Shown: positions 1 to 6,199, numbered from the stretch's first letter. The stretch is DNA of 6,199 bases from DATFPK01 sp035264885 (GCA_035264885.1 DATFPK010000033.1:1-6199), one strand, 5' to 3'. The notes: generated by a model not told the origin, from the sequence alone. Program-made: numbers and translations.

Positions 1-609
1 TTCGGACCCTTCCGGATCCTCGGCGAGGAGGAGGACGCCGGCTTCGCGCTGTTGGACAGCCTGGACGCCGAGCGCCTGCGGCGGACGGTCATCCACGCCC
101 GGCCGCCGGCCGACTTCGTCACGCGCACCGTCGAGCAGATCGGGGATGTCGAGTACCCCGCCTACCACGGCGTCGGTCGCCGCGACGCCATGATCACCGA
201 CGTCGACCGCAGAGCGCTCGCGTACTTCCGGGAGCACCCCCGCGGGGTGCGGGTGGGGGATCTGGACCGGCCCCAGCGCGTTCTGTTCGACAGCCTCCTC
301 GACTGCTTCGTGAACCGAGCCCGACCCGGTCTCGTGGGAGCGGAGATGGACCGCATCGCACGGGCCGGTGGCGTGGAGGACCTCCACTTCGCCTGGGCGG
401 GCGGGACGTCGATCGAGGAGCCCCACTACTTCCGCATCCAAGGGCCCGTGACCCTCGTCGAGTTCGACAACGCCGAGGATGACGCCAACCACGTGCACAG
501 CGTGTGGCGCGACCCTGCCAACGACTTCGGTCGCGACCTCCTCATCGACCACTACCTCGCGGAACACGGGTCCGCCGTTCCGCCGGCGTCGGCCGGCGCC
601 GGTTCGTGA
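1..609 (+). CDS. DUF3500 domain protein, C-terminal part (5' end cut by window)
   Basis: The frame is open from the first base to the TGA at 607-609, giving about 202 residues. A TTG at 52 could be read as a start, but coding-like sequence precedes it, including the LGEEEDAGFALLDSLD stretch. The gene therefore almost certainly begins outside the window. The C-terminal third carries the hallmarks I associate with DUF3500 proteins: LHFAWAGG, then HYFRIQGP, then a VEFDN...DANHVHSVWRDP block, then DFGRDLL..HY. Family members I recall are roughly 300-400 aa, so about half is missing. The biochemical function of DUF3500 is unknown to me. The conserved His, Asp and Asn residues suggest a catalytic or metal site, but that is inference. 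The last ~13 residues are Ala/Pro/Gly-rich and probably unstructured. The stop lies 26 nt before the pyruvate carboxylase start on the same strand, which is compatible with cotranscription. Confidence 0.85.
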   Translation, partial: FGPFRILGEEEDAGFALLDSLDAERLRRTVIHARPPADFVTRTVEQIGDVEYPAYHGVGRRDAMITDVDRRALAYFREHPRGVRVGDLDRPQRVLFDSLLDCFVNRARPGLVGAEMDRIARAGGVEDLHFAWAGGTSIEEPHYFRIQGPVTLVEFDNAEDDANHVHSVWRDPANDFGRDLLIDHYLAEHGSAVPPASAGAGS

Positions 610-624
610 CGACACGTCGACGCC

Positions 625-629
625 AGGAG
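625..629 (+). promoter_or_regulatory. Ribosome binding site of the pyruvate carboxylase gene
   Basis: AGGAG at 625-629 lies 6 nt before the ATG at 636. This decides the start. The reading frame is open back to about 504, but that extension overlaps the DUF3500 gene and has no resemblance to the family. Starting at 636 gives MFRKVLVANRGEIAVR, the standard N-terminus of biotin carboxylase domains. Confidence 0.8.
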
Positions 630-635
630 TCCGCC

Positions 636-3600
636 ATGTTCCGCAAGGTGCTCGTCGCCAACCGCGGCGAGATCGCGGTCCGAGCGTTCCGCGCCGCCTA
701 CGAGTTGGGGGCCGGCACGGTCGCGGTGTTCCCGTGGGAGGACCGCAACTCCGTGCACCGGCTGAAGGCCGACGAGAGCTATCAGATCGGCGAGGTCGGA
801 CACCCCGTCCGCGCCTATCTCTCGGTGGAGGAGATCGTCGGCGCCGCGAGCCGCGCCGGTGCCGACGCCGTGTACCCCGGCTACGGGTTCCTGTCGGAGA
901 ACCCTGACCTGGCCGAAGCCTGCGCCCGCGCGGGGATCGCCTTCGTCGGCCCGTCCGCCGAGGTGTTGGAGCTGACCGGGAACAAGGCGCGGGCGATCGC
1001 GGCCGCCCGGGAAGCAGGTCTGCCGGTGCTGGCGTCGTCTGAGCCCAGCGACGACCCGGACGTGGTGCTCGCGGCGGCCCAGGCGATCCTGTTCCCGCTC
1101 TTCGTCAAGGCCGTCGCGGGGGGCGGGGGCCGGGGGATGCGCCGCGTGGAGGATCCCGCGGATCTGTCCGGCGCCGTCTTGGCGGCGATGCGGGAGGCGG
1201 AGTCAGCCTTCGGGGACCCGACCGTCTTCCTCGAGCAGGCGGTGATCGATCCGCGGCACATCGAGGTCCAGATTCTCGCGGACGCCGCCGGCACCGTGAT
1301 TCACCTGTACGAGCGGGACTGCTCGGTCCAGCGACGGCATCAGAAGGTCGTCGAACTCGCTCCCGCGCCGAACCTGGACCCTGCCCTGCGCGAGCGCATC
1401 TGCGCCGACGCGGTCGCCTTCGCCCGAGCGATCGGCTACGTCAACGCGGGCACCGTGGAGTTCCTGCTCGACGCGCACGGCCGCCACGTCTTCATCGAGA
1501 TGAACCCGCGGATCCAGGTCGAGCACACAGTCACTGAGGAAGTGACCGACGTCGACCTCGTGCAGTCGCAGCTGAGGATCGCGGCGGGGGAGACCCTCGC
1601 CGACCTGGGCCTGTCGCAAGAGACCATCCAACTTCGCGGCGCCGCACTGCAGTGCCGGATCACCACCGAAGACCCGGCAAACGGCTTCCGCCCCGACACC
1701 GGTCGGATCACGACATACCGCTCTCCCGGCGGCGCCGGCATCCGGCTCGACGGCGGCTCAGCGCTCGGCGCCGAGGTGGGGGCGCACTTCGACTCGATGC
1801 TGGTCAAGCTCACCTGTCGCGGTCGCACCTTCGACATCGCCGTTGCACGCGCCCGGCGGGCGGTCGCGGAGTTCCGCATCCGGGGCGTCTCCACCAACAT
1901 CCCGTTCCTCCAGGCACTGCTCGACGACCCCGATTTCAGTGCCGGACGGGTCACGACGTCGTTCATCGACGAGCGTCCCGAGCTGCTGACCGCACGGTCC
2001 TCTGCCGACCGCGGCACCAAGCTGCTGACGTACCTCGCCGACGTCACGGTGAACCAGCCGCACGGCCAGCGGCCTCACACGGTGGATCCGGCCGAGAAGC
2101 TGCCGCTGGTCGACGAGCAGCAGCCCCCACCGGCCGGCTCGCGCCAGCGCCTGCTCGCGCTCGGCCCGCAGCGGTTCGCCGCCGACCTGCGCGCGCAGAC
2201 GGCGCTCGCTGTCACCGACACCACCTTCCGGGACGCGCACCAGTCGCTCTTGGCGACCAGGGTGCGGACGAAGGACCTGCTCGCCGTGGCGGGACATGTC
2301 GCTCGCACCACCCCGCAGCTCCTCTCGCTGGAGGCCTGGGGCGGCGCCACCTACGACGTCGCCCTCCGGTTCCTCCACGAGGACCCATGGGACCGGCTGG
2401 CCCTCCTGCGGGAGGCGGTGCCCAACATCTGCCTGCAGATGTTGCTGCGCGGGCGCAACACGGTGGGCTACACGCCCTACCCCGCGCAGGTGACGGCGGC
2501 GTTCGTCCAAGAGGCCACCCGGACCGGTATCGACATCTTCCGAATTTTCGACGCCCTCAACGACGTCGACCAGATGCGCCCGGCGATCGACGCCGTCCGA
2601 GCGACCGGCACCGCCGTGGCGGAGGTGGCGCTCTGCTACACCGGGGACCTCTCCGACCCCGGGGAGGGTCTCTACACCCTCGACTACTACCTACGCCTCG
2701 CCGAACAGATCGTCGCCGCCGGCGCACATGTGCTGGCGATCAAAGACATGGCCGGCCTGCTCCGGCCGCCTGCGGCCGCCCGCCTCGTGACGGCGCTGCG
2801 GGAACGCTTCGACCTGCCGGTGCATCTGCACACCCACGACACCGCCGGCGGCCAGCTCGCCACCCTGCTCGCGGCCTGGTCCGCCGGCGTCGACGCCGTC
2901 GACGGCGCGGTCGCCTCGATGGCCGGCACGACGTCGCAGCCGCCGCTGTCGGCGATCGTCGCCGCCACGGACCACACCGACCGGGCAACCGGACTGGATC
3001 TGCGGGCGGTGAACGATCTGGAGCCGTACTGGGAAGCAGTTCGCCGCCTGTACGCGCCGTTCGAGTCGGGGCTGCCGTCGCCGACCGGACGGGTCTACAC
3101 GCACGAGATCCCCGGAGGGCAGCTCTCCAACCTGCGCCAGCAGGCGTTCGCGCTCGGACTCGGCCAGCGGTTCGAGGACGTCGAGAACGCTTACGCGGCA
3201 GCCGACCGGCTGCTCGGCCGCCTGGTCAAGGTCACGCCCTCGTCGAAGGTCGTCGGTGACCTCGCGCTTCAGCTCGTGGGTGCCGGGGTCGCGGTCGAGG
3301 ACTTCGCCGACGACCCCGCCAAGTTCGACCTGCCCGACTCGGTGATCGGTTTCCTCCGCGGCGAGCTCGGCGACCCGCCCGGTGGATGGCCCGAGCCGTT
3401 CCGTAGCCGCGCACTCGAGGGACGCCGGCCGGCGGAGCCGCCGGCGGAACTAGCCGACGATGACCTCCGGGGGCTGGCCGACACGCCGCGATCGACGCTC
3501 AACCGGCTGCTGTTCCCAGCCCCGACCCGCGAATTCACCGCACATCGGGAACAGTTCGGCGACACCTCGGTCCTGCCGACCAAGGACTTCCTCTACGGAC

Positions 3601-4028
3601 TGCGCCAGGGCGTCGAGCACGCCGTCGATCTCGAACCCGGCGTACGGCTGCTCATCGGCATCGAAGCTATTTCCGACCCCGACGAGCGCGGCATGCGCAC
3701 CGTAATGTGCACCCTCAACGGCCAGCTCCGACCGGTCTCGGTCCGCGACCGCGCCATCGACGCCCACGTCAAGGCCGCGGAGAAGGCGGACCGCACGGAG
3801 CCGGGCCACGTGGCTGCTCCCTTCGCCGGCGTCGTCACGTTGAAGGTGGCCGAGGGCGACATCGTCGAAGCGGGACAGCCGCTGGCCACGATCGAGGCCA
3901 TGAAGATGGAGGCCGGCATTTCTGCCCCCGTCGCCGGCTCCGTCTCGCGGCTGGCCATCGGATCAGTCCAGCAGGTCGAGGGCGGCGACCTGCTTCTGGT
4001 GCTGTTGCCCTCCGGCGACGCCTCGTGA
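636..4028 (+). CDS. pyc: Pyruvate carboxylase (single chain, biotin-dependent)
   Basis: This 1130-aa cytoplasmic enzyme makes oxaloacetate from pyruvate, bicarbonate and ATP, refilling the TCA cycle. Length and domain order match one-chain bacterial pyruvate carboxylases. The biotin carboxylase domain (about 1-450) has VANRGEIA at 7-14, a Gly-rich ATP-grasp loop at 158-168 (Lys158, GGGGRG), the ERDCSVQRRHQK motif, and E288-M-N-P-R292...E296-H, which matches E. coli AccC numbering. The carboxyltransferase domain starts near 526 with TDTTFRDAHQS. By alignment from memory to the Rhizobium etli enzyme, its active site is complete: metal ligands Asp533, Lys703 (the carboxylated lysine in AIKDMAG), His732 and His734 (HLHTHD), plus Gln536, Arg605 (LLRGRN) and Thr867 (VTPSSK). 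The carrier domain (about 1057-1127) has biotinyl Lys1090 in EAMKMEA, 40 residues from the end. The ATG has a good AGGAG site. The stop overlaps the next gene by 4 nt. No damage is visible. Oxaloacetate decarboxylase and transcarboxylase are excluded because all three domains sit on one chain. Confidence 0.97.
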   Translation: MFRKVLVANRGEIAVRAFRAAYELGAGTVAVFPWEDRNSVHRLKADESYQIGEVGHPVRAYLSVEEIVGAASRAGADAVYPGYGFLSENPDLAEACARAGIAFVGPSAEVLELTGNKARAIAAAREAGLPVLASSEPSDDPDVVLAAAQAILFPLFVKAVAGGGGRGMRRVEDPADLSGAVLAAMREAESAFGDPTVFLEQAVIDPRHIEVQILADAAGTVIHLYERDCSVQRRHQKVVELAPAPNLDPALRERICADAVAFARAIGYVNAGTVEFLLDAHGRHVFIEMNPRIQVEHTVTEEVTDVDLVQSQLRIAAGETLADLGLSQETIQLRGAALQCRITTEDPANGFRPDTGRITTYRSPGGAGIRLDGGSALGAEVGAHFDSMLVKLTCRGRTFDIAVARARRAVAEFRIRGVSTNIPFLQALLDDPDFSAGRVTTSFIDERPELLTARSSADRGTKLLTYLADVTVNQPHGQRPHTVDPAEKLPLVDEQQPPPAGSRQRLLALGPQRFAADLRAQTALAVTDTTFRDAHQSLLATRVRTKDLLAVAGHVARTTPQLLSLEAWGGATYDVALRFLHEDPWDRLALLREAVPNICLQMLLRGRNTVGYTPYPAQVTAAFVQEATRTGIDIFRIFDALNDVDQMRPAIDAVRATGTAVAEVALCYTGDLSDPGEGLYTLDYYLRLAEQIVAAGAHVLAIKDMAGLLRPPAAARLVTALRERFDLPVHLHTHDTAGGQLATLLAAWSAGVDAVDGAVASMAGTTSQPPLSAIVAATDHTDRATGLDLRAVNDLEPYWEAVRRLYAPFESGLPSPTGRVYTHEIPGGQLSNLRQQAFALGLGQRFEDVENAYAAADRLLGRLVKVTPSSKVVGDLALQLVGAGVAVEDFADDPAKFDLPDSVIGFLRGELGDPPGGWPEPFRSRALEGRRPAEPPAELADDDLRGLADTPRSTLNRLLFPAPTREFTAHREQFGDTSVLPTKDFLYGLRQGVEHAVDLEPGVRLLIGIEAISDPDERGMRTVMCTLNGQLRPVSVRDRAIDAHVKAAEKADRTEPGHVAAPFAGVVTLKVAEGDIVEAGQPLATIEAMKMEAGISAPVAGSVSRLAIGSVQQVEGGDLLLVLLPSGDAS

Positions 4029-5569
4029 CCCGAGCGCCGGTTCAGGTCACAGGGAGGCGGGTGGATGCCCGCTCCCTGCGCGATCTGGTCCTCGACCCGG
4101 GCTCGTGGACGTCGTGGGACGCGCCGATCGTCCGCCCGGAGGTGTCGGCCGACTACGGCCGGGAGCTGGAAGCGGCGGCGGAGAAGTCCCGTCAGGACGA
4201 GTCGATCATCACCGGCGAGGGGCGGCTGCGCGGGCGGCGGGTCGCCGTAGTCGCAGGGGAGTTCGGCTTCCTGGCGGGCTCCATCGGGGTGGCCGCCGCC
4301 GAGCGGCTCATCGCCGCGGTCGAGCGGGCCACCGACGAGGGGCTACCCCTCCTGGCGGCACCCGTGTCGGGCGGCACCCGGATGCAGGAGGGCACGATCG
4401 CCTTCCTGCAGATGATCGGCATCACCGCGGCCATCGCGCGGCACAAGGAGGCCGGGCTCCCGTACCTGGTCTACCTGCGCAACCCGACGTTCGGGGGCGT
4501 GCTGGCCTCGTGGGGATCGCTCGGCCACGTGACCATCGCCGAGCCCGGCGCCTCGATCGGCTTCCTCGGGCCGCGGGTGTACGAGGCCCTCTACGGCGAG
4601 AAGTTTCCCGAGGGGGTGCAGAACGCCGAGAACCTGGCCGAGCACGGGCTGATCGACGCCGTCGTCCCGCACGAGGAGATCGGCGACGTCGCCGACCGGG
4701 CGCTGCGGGTGCTGGCCGCCCGGCAGACCTGGCACCTCGACGTGCGCGGAGCCGAACGGCCCAGTCCGGACGACGGCACCGACACCGACGACCCCGAGGA
4801 CGGGCGCAGCGCCTGGGATGTGGTCACCGCCTCGCGACGCGAGGCCCGCCCGGGCGTGCGCCGGCTGCTGCGGACCGCGGCCACCGACGTCGTGGGGCTG
4901 TCGGGCACCGGCGCCGGCGAAAAGGACCCGGGGCTGCTGCTCGCGCTGGCCCGCTTCGGCGGCGCACCCTGCGTCGTCCTGGGCCAGGACCGGCGCGGGC
5001 AGAGCATGTCGGCCCCGCTGGGTCCCGCGGCGCTGCGCGAGGCGCGGCGCGGCATGCACCTGGCGGAGGAGCTGCGGCTGCCCCTCGTCACGCTCATCGA
5101 CACCCCGGGGGCCGCCCTGTCCCAGGAGGCCGAAGAGGGCGGGATGGCCGGCGAGATCGCCCGCTGCCTGCACGACCTGGTGATGCTGAAGGCACCGACG
5201 CTCGCTGTACTGCTGGGCCAGGGCACCGGCGGCGGGGCGCTCGCGCTGGTGCCGGCCGACCGGATGCTCGCAGCGGCCAACGGGTGGCTGGGGCCGCTGC
5301 CGCCCGAGGGGGCGAGCGCGATCGTCTTCCGGGACACCTCGCACGCCGGGGAGATGGCCGCCGCTCAGGGGGTACGGGCGACCGACCTGTGGCGGGCCGG
5401 GATCGTCGACCGGGTGGTGCCCGAGCGGCCGGACGCGGCCGACGAGCCGGTGGAGTTCTGCGAACGGCTGGGCCGGGTGCTCGGTGAAGAGCTGGCCGGC
5501 CTGCTGGGTCGGGACGACACCGAGCGCTTTCGCAGCCGGCTGCACCGGTACCGCCATCTCGGCCGCTGA
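4025..5569 (+). CDS. accD3: AccD3-type fused beta/alpha acyl-CoA carboxyltransferase
   Basis: This 514-aa protein is a crotonase-fold carboxyltransferase with AccD-like and AccA-like halves on one chain. Such enzymes transfer carboxyl from carboxybiotin to an acyl-CoA, typically making malonyl-CoA, but the substrate here is not evident. The N-half (about 30-236) has AGSIGVAAAER, an SGGTRMQEG oxyanion-hole motif at 115-123, SIGFLGPRVYE and a PEGVQ..ENLAEHGLID block, as in AccD. An acidic linker (about 238-262) leads to the C-half, where SAWDVVTASRR, IDTPGA at 358-363 and GQGTGGGALAL around 399-409 match AccA. The N-terminal region has no cysteines, so the C4 zinc finger of ordinary AccD is absent. 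The sequence closely resembles mycobacterial AccD3 (Rv0904c) as I remember it. The GTG at 4025 overlaps the preceding stop as GTGA, implying translational coupling. An alternative GTG at 4061, after AGGGAGG at 4051-4057 with only 3 nt of spacing, gives 502 aa and fits AccD3's short N-terminus about as well. Confidence 0.92.
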   Translation: MTRAPVQVTGRRVDARSLRDLVLDPGSWTSWDAPIVRPEVSADYGRELEAAAEKSRQDESIITGEGRLRGRRVAVVAGEFGFLAGSIGVAAAERLIAAVERATDEGLPLLAAPVSGGTRMQEGTIAFLQMIGITAAIARHKEAGLPYLVYLRNPTFGGVLASWGSLGHVTIAEPGASIGFLGPRVYEALYGEKFPEGVQNAENLAEHGLIDAVVPHEEIGDVADRALRVLAARQTWHLDVRGAERPSPDDGTDTDDPEDGRSAWDVVTASRREARPGVRRLLRTAATDVVGLSGTGAGEKDPGLLLALARFGGAPCVVLGQDRRGQSMSAPLGPAALREARRGMHLAEELRLPLVTLIDTPGAALSQEAEEGGMAGEIARCLHDLVMLKAPTLAVLLGQGTGGGALALVPADRMLAAANGWLGPLPPEGASAIVFRDTSHAGEMAAAQGVRATDLWRAGIVDRVVPERPDAADEPVEFCERLGRVLGEELAGLLGRDDTERFRSRLHRYRHLGR

Positions 5570-5639
5570 GCCCGGCGCTTCCCTGAAGTCAGCCGTCGAC
5601 ACGGTGAGGGCGCAGCGACCGCAAGGTCGGATGTGGCGG

Positions 5640-5894
5640 TCCGTTCGCCAACTCGCAGGGCTCCCGCCGCTACTGATCATCACCGCCGAGGCGGATGTGC
5701 TCCTCGACGAGGGCGACGCCTACGCCGCGAAGCTGCGGACCGCCCAGCTACCCATGACCCCGGTGAGGTACGGCGGGATCATCCACGACTTCGGATGCTG
5801 TCGGCCCGCCACGGCACCGATGCCGCGAAGGCGCGGCCGTCGCCCAAGCCAGGGGCGACTGCGCAGGGCGCTGGCGCCGACGCCAACCTGGTGA
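5640..5894 (+). pseudogene. Alpha/beta hydrolase C-terminal fragment, frameshifted
   Basis: The frame at about 5646-5792 encodes RQLAGLPPLLIITAEADVLL, then DEGDAYAAKLRTAQLP and YGGIIHDF. This is the typical C-terminal third of hormone-sensitive-lipase-like hydrolases, with the acid Asp in the EADVLLDEG region and the catalytic His in HDF. After HDF the homology continues in another frame (5795-5833, MLSARHGTDAAKA), then a third (5833-5850, AAVAQA), then returns to the first (5859-5891, LRRALAPTPTW) with a TGA at 5892-5894. Each junction fits one missing base. The N-terminal two thirds of a hydrolase, with its oxyanion HGGG and nucleophile GxSxG, are absent. A weaker match in yet another frame (about 5621-5650) may extend the relic leftwards. 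No start codon or ribosome binding site belongs to it. It is a decayed, non-functional remnant. Sequencing error is a less likely explanation, given three shifts and the missing front. Confidence 0.8.
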
Positions 5895-5921
5895 CTTCCC
5901 GTGTCTGACGATTGCCGCTGA

Positions 5922-5962
5922 CGATGTCGCGGGACATCTGCGAACGGTGTCCCGCGACATCG
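5922..5962. repeat. Perfect 15-bp inverted repeat with nested palindromes
   Basis: The left arm CGATGTCGCGGGACA (5922-5936) is the exact reverse complement of the right arm TGTCCCGCGACATCG (5948-5962), with an 11-base loop. The left arm region is itself a palindrome: GATGTC-GCGG-GACATC at 5923-5938. The right has a near-copy, GGTGTC-CCGC-GACATC, at 5946-5961. Neither side has a run of T, so a classic intrinsic terminator is not shown. It could still act as a terminator without a U-tract for the tRNA that once ended 6 bases to its right on the minus strand. It could instead be the end of an insertion sequence, a small non-autonomous repeat, or a double operator. The structure is certain; the function is not. 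Confidence 0.85.
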
Positions 5963-5968
5963 CGGTTG

Positions 5969-6010
5969 AGCGGGTGACGGGAATCGAACCCGCACAGTCA
6001 GCTTGGAAGG
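5969..6010 (-). tRNA. tRNA-Gly(UCC), 3' half only
   Basis: Read on the minus strand, this is the 3' half of a glycine tRNA. It has the anticodon loop CTTCCAA (6009-6003, anticodon TCC at 6007-6005), the 3' anticodon-stem strand GCTGA (6002-5998) and a 4-nt variable loop CTGT typical of tRNA-Gly. The T-arm is perfect, GCGGG-TTCGATT-CCCGT (5993-5977), followed by the acceptor strand CACCCGC (5976-5970) and discriminator T (5969). CCA is not encoded, which is normal for actinobacteria. The matching 5' half should begin GCGGGTG, but no such acceptor strand and no D-arm lie upstream (6011-6060). The 5' anticodon-stem strand also mispairs at two of five positions (C-C and C-A). It cannot fold as a working tRNA. 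A short AACCC resemblance just upstream (6017-6013) could be part of the shared core or chance. Confidence 0.8.
5969..6010 (-). other. Putative attachment site of an integrative element
   Basis: Tyrosine integrases of phages and conjugative elements often recombine within the 3' half of a tRNA gene, from the anticodon loop to the 3' end. They rebuild the tRNA at one junction and leave a bare 3' half at the other. The fragment here begins almost exactly at the anticodon loop, as expected for the distal junction. In this orientation, original chromosome lies to the left and element DNA to the right of about 6010. The partner site, which should be an intact tRNA-Gly(UCC), would be outside the window. 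No integrase is visible here, so this remains inference. Confidence 0.45.
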
Positions 6011-6199
6011 GTGGGTTCCTCGAGCGGTGTTTCCGCTGCTCAGCGCCAAGTTAGACAGACGTCGTGCCTCCTGATTGCCTTAACGGCTACCTACGGGCTT
6101 TCAGTGGGAAAAGGTGCCGCCGGACTCGGTGCCCGACATGGTCACGCTCCCTACGACGGTTTCTACGAACGGCGTGCCGCCGACCGGGGGCCGCTGCAG
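6011..6199. other. Right-edge non-coding stretch of lower GC
   Basis: No gene can be supported here. By hand count, 58 of the 100 bases at 6011-6110 are G or C, against 49 of 60 at 4861-4920 inside accD3. A small palindrome, AGCGG-TGTTT-CCGCT, sits at 6023-6037. A short frame open to the edge on each strand (+ from about 6084; minus from 6199 ending with TGA at 6103-6101) might be the edge of a gene beyond the window, but neither is recognisable. If the tRNA fragment is an attachment site, this is the terminal DNA of the element. Confidence 0.4.

Noticed and set aside
504..635. A 44-residue N-terminal extension of pyruvate carboxylase
   Set aside because: It overlaps the DUF3500 gene, is Arg/Pro-rich out-of-frame sequence, and the ATG at 636 has both a ribosome binding site and the family N-terminus.
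1652..3259. Long + strand frame inside pyruvate carboxylase
   Set aside because: It is Arg/Pro/Gly-rich shadow coding of the high-GC gene. The overlapping frame has all the catalytic motifs.
4025..5569. Malonate decarboxylase MdcD/MdcE fusion or propionyl-CoA carboxylase beta chain
   Set aside because: The SGGTRMQEG and PEGVQ...EHGLID motifs and the overall pattern match AccD/AccA and AccD3 better, and no other mdc genes are present.
5616..5629. Hairpin CGACC-GCAA-GGTCG as the operon terminator
   Set aside because: The stem is only 5 bp and no T-run follows. In GC-rich DNA such stems are common by chance.
4343..5683. Long minus-strand frame opposite accD3
   Set aside because: It is an antisense shadow caused by GC-rich codons, rich in Arg, Gly, Pro and Gln, with no recognisable domain. 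The + strand has clear AccD/AccA motifs.
5484..5894. An intact 136-aa gene starting inside accD3
   Set aside because: The first half is shadow sequence of accD3 and intergenic DNA. Only the hydrolase-like part from about 5640 is meaningful, and it is frameshifted.
6114..6199. Possible gene start on + (GTG 6114, VPPDSVPDMVTLP) running off the edge
   Set aside because: Only 28 codons are visible, with no proper ribosome binding site and no recognisable family. An equally plausible frame exists on the other strand.
6101..6199. C-terminus of a minus-strand gene entering from the right edge (32 residues, ending GGTFSH)
   Set aside because: It is too short to support and shows no recognisable motif. 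It competes with the + strand frame.

Overview
The window is high-GC actinobacterial chromosome. The genes have strongly GC-biased third codon positions and GTG or Shine-Dalgarno-led starts. The second complete protein closely resembles the mycobacterial AccD3 carboxyltransferase, as I recall that family. The composition and families would suit Geodermatophilaceae, Pseudonocardiales or relatives, but I cannot fix the genus.

Positions 1-5569 are a tightly packed block of three genes on the + strand. The first is the C-terminal part of a DUF3500 protein (1-609, cut by the left edge). After a 26-nt gap comes a full-length, single-chain, biotin-dependent pyruvate carboxylase (636-4028, 1130 aa). 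Its stop codon overlaps by 4 nt the GTG start of an AccD3-type fused beta/alpha acyl-CoA carboxyltransferase (4025-5569, 514 aa). Spacing and overlap suggest one operon. Pyruvate carboxylase makes oxaloacetate from pyruvate and bicarbonate. The carboxyltransferase moves a carboxyl group from carboxybiotin to an acyl-CoA but has no biotin carboxylase or biotin carrier of its own. The only such modules in the window lie inside the pyruvate carboxylase, so its partner is an open question.

Positions 5570-6199 hold no intact gene but carry several relics. A C-terminal fragment of an alpha/beta hydrolase (about 5640-5894) is broken by at least three small frameshifts. It is followed by a perfect 15-bp inverted repeat (5922-5962). 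Six bases further on is the 3' half of a tRNA-Gly(UCC) on the minus strand (5969-6010), from anticodon loop to discriminator base, with no recognisable 5' half. A 3' half-tRNA of this kind is the usual scar of a tRNA-targeting integrative element. Its orientation predicts that the element lies to the right, where base composition drops (58 G+C in 100 bases by hand count for 6011-6110).

I did not find a clearly new multi-gene system. The points most worth pursuing are the tRNA-Gly attachment-site candidate with a possible element beyond the right edge, and the pyruvate carboxylase-AccD3 linkage.
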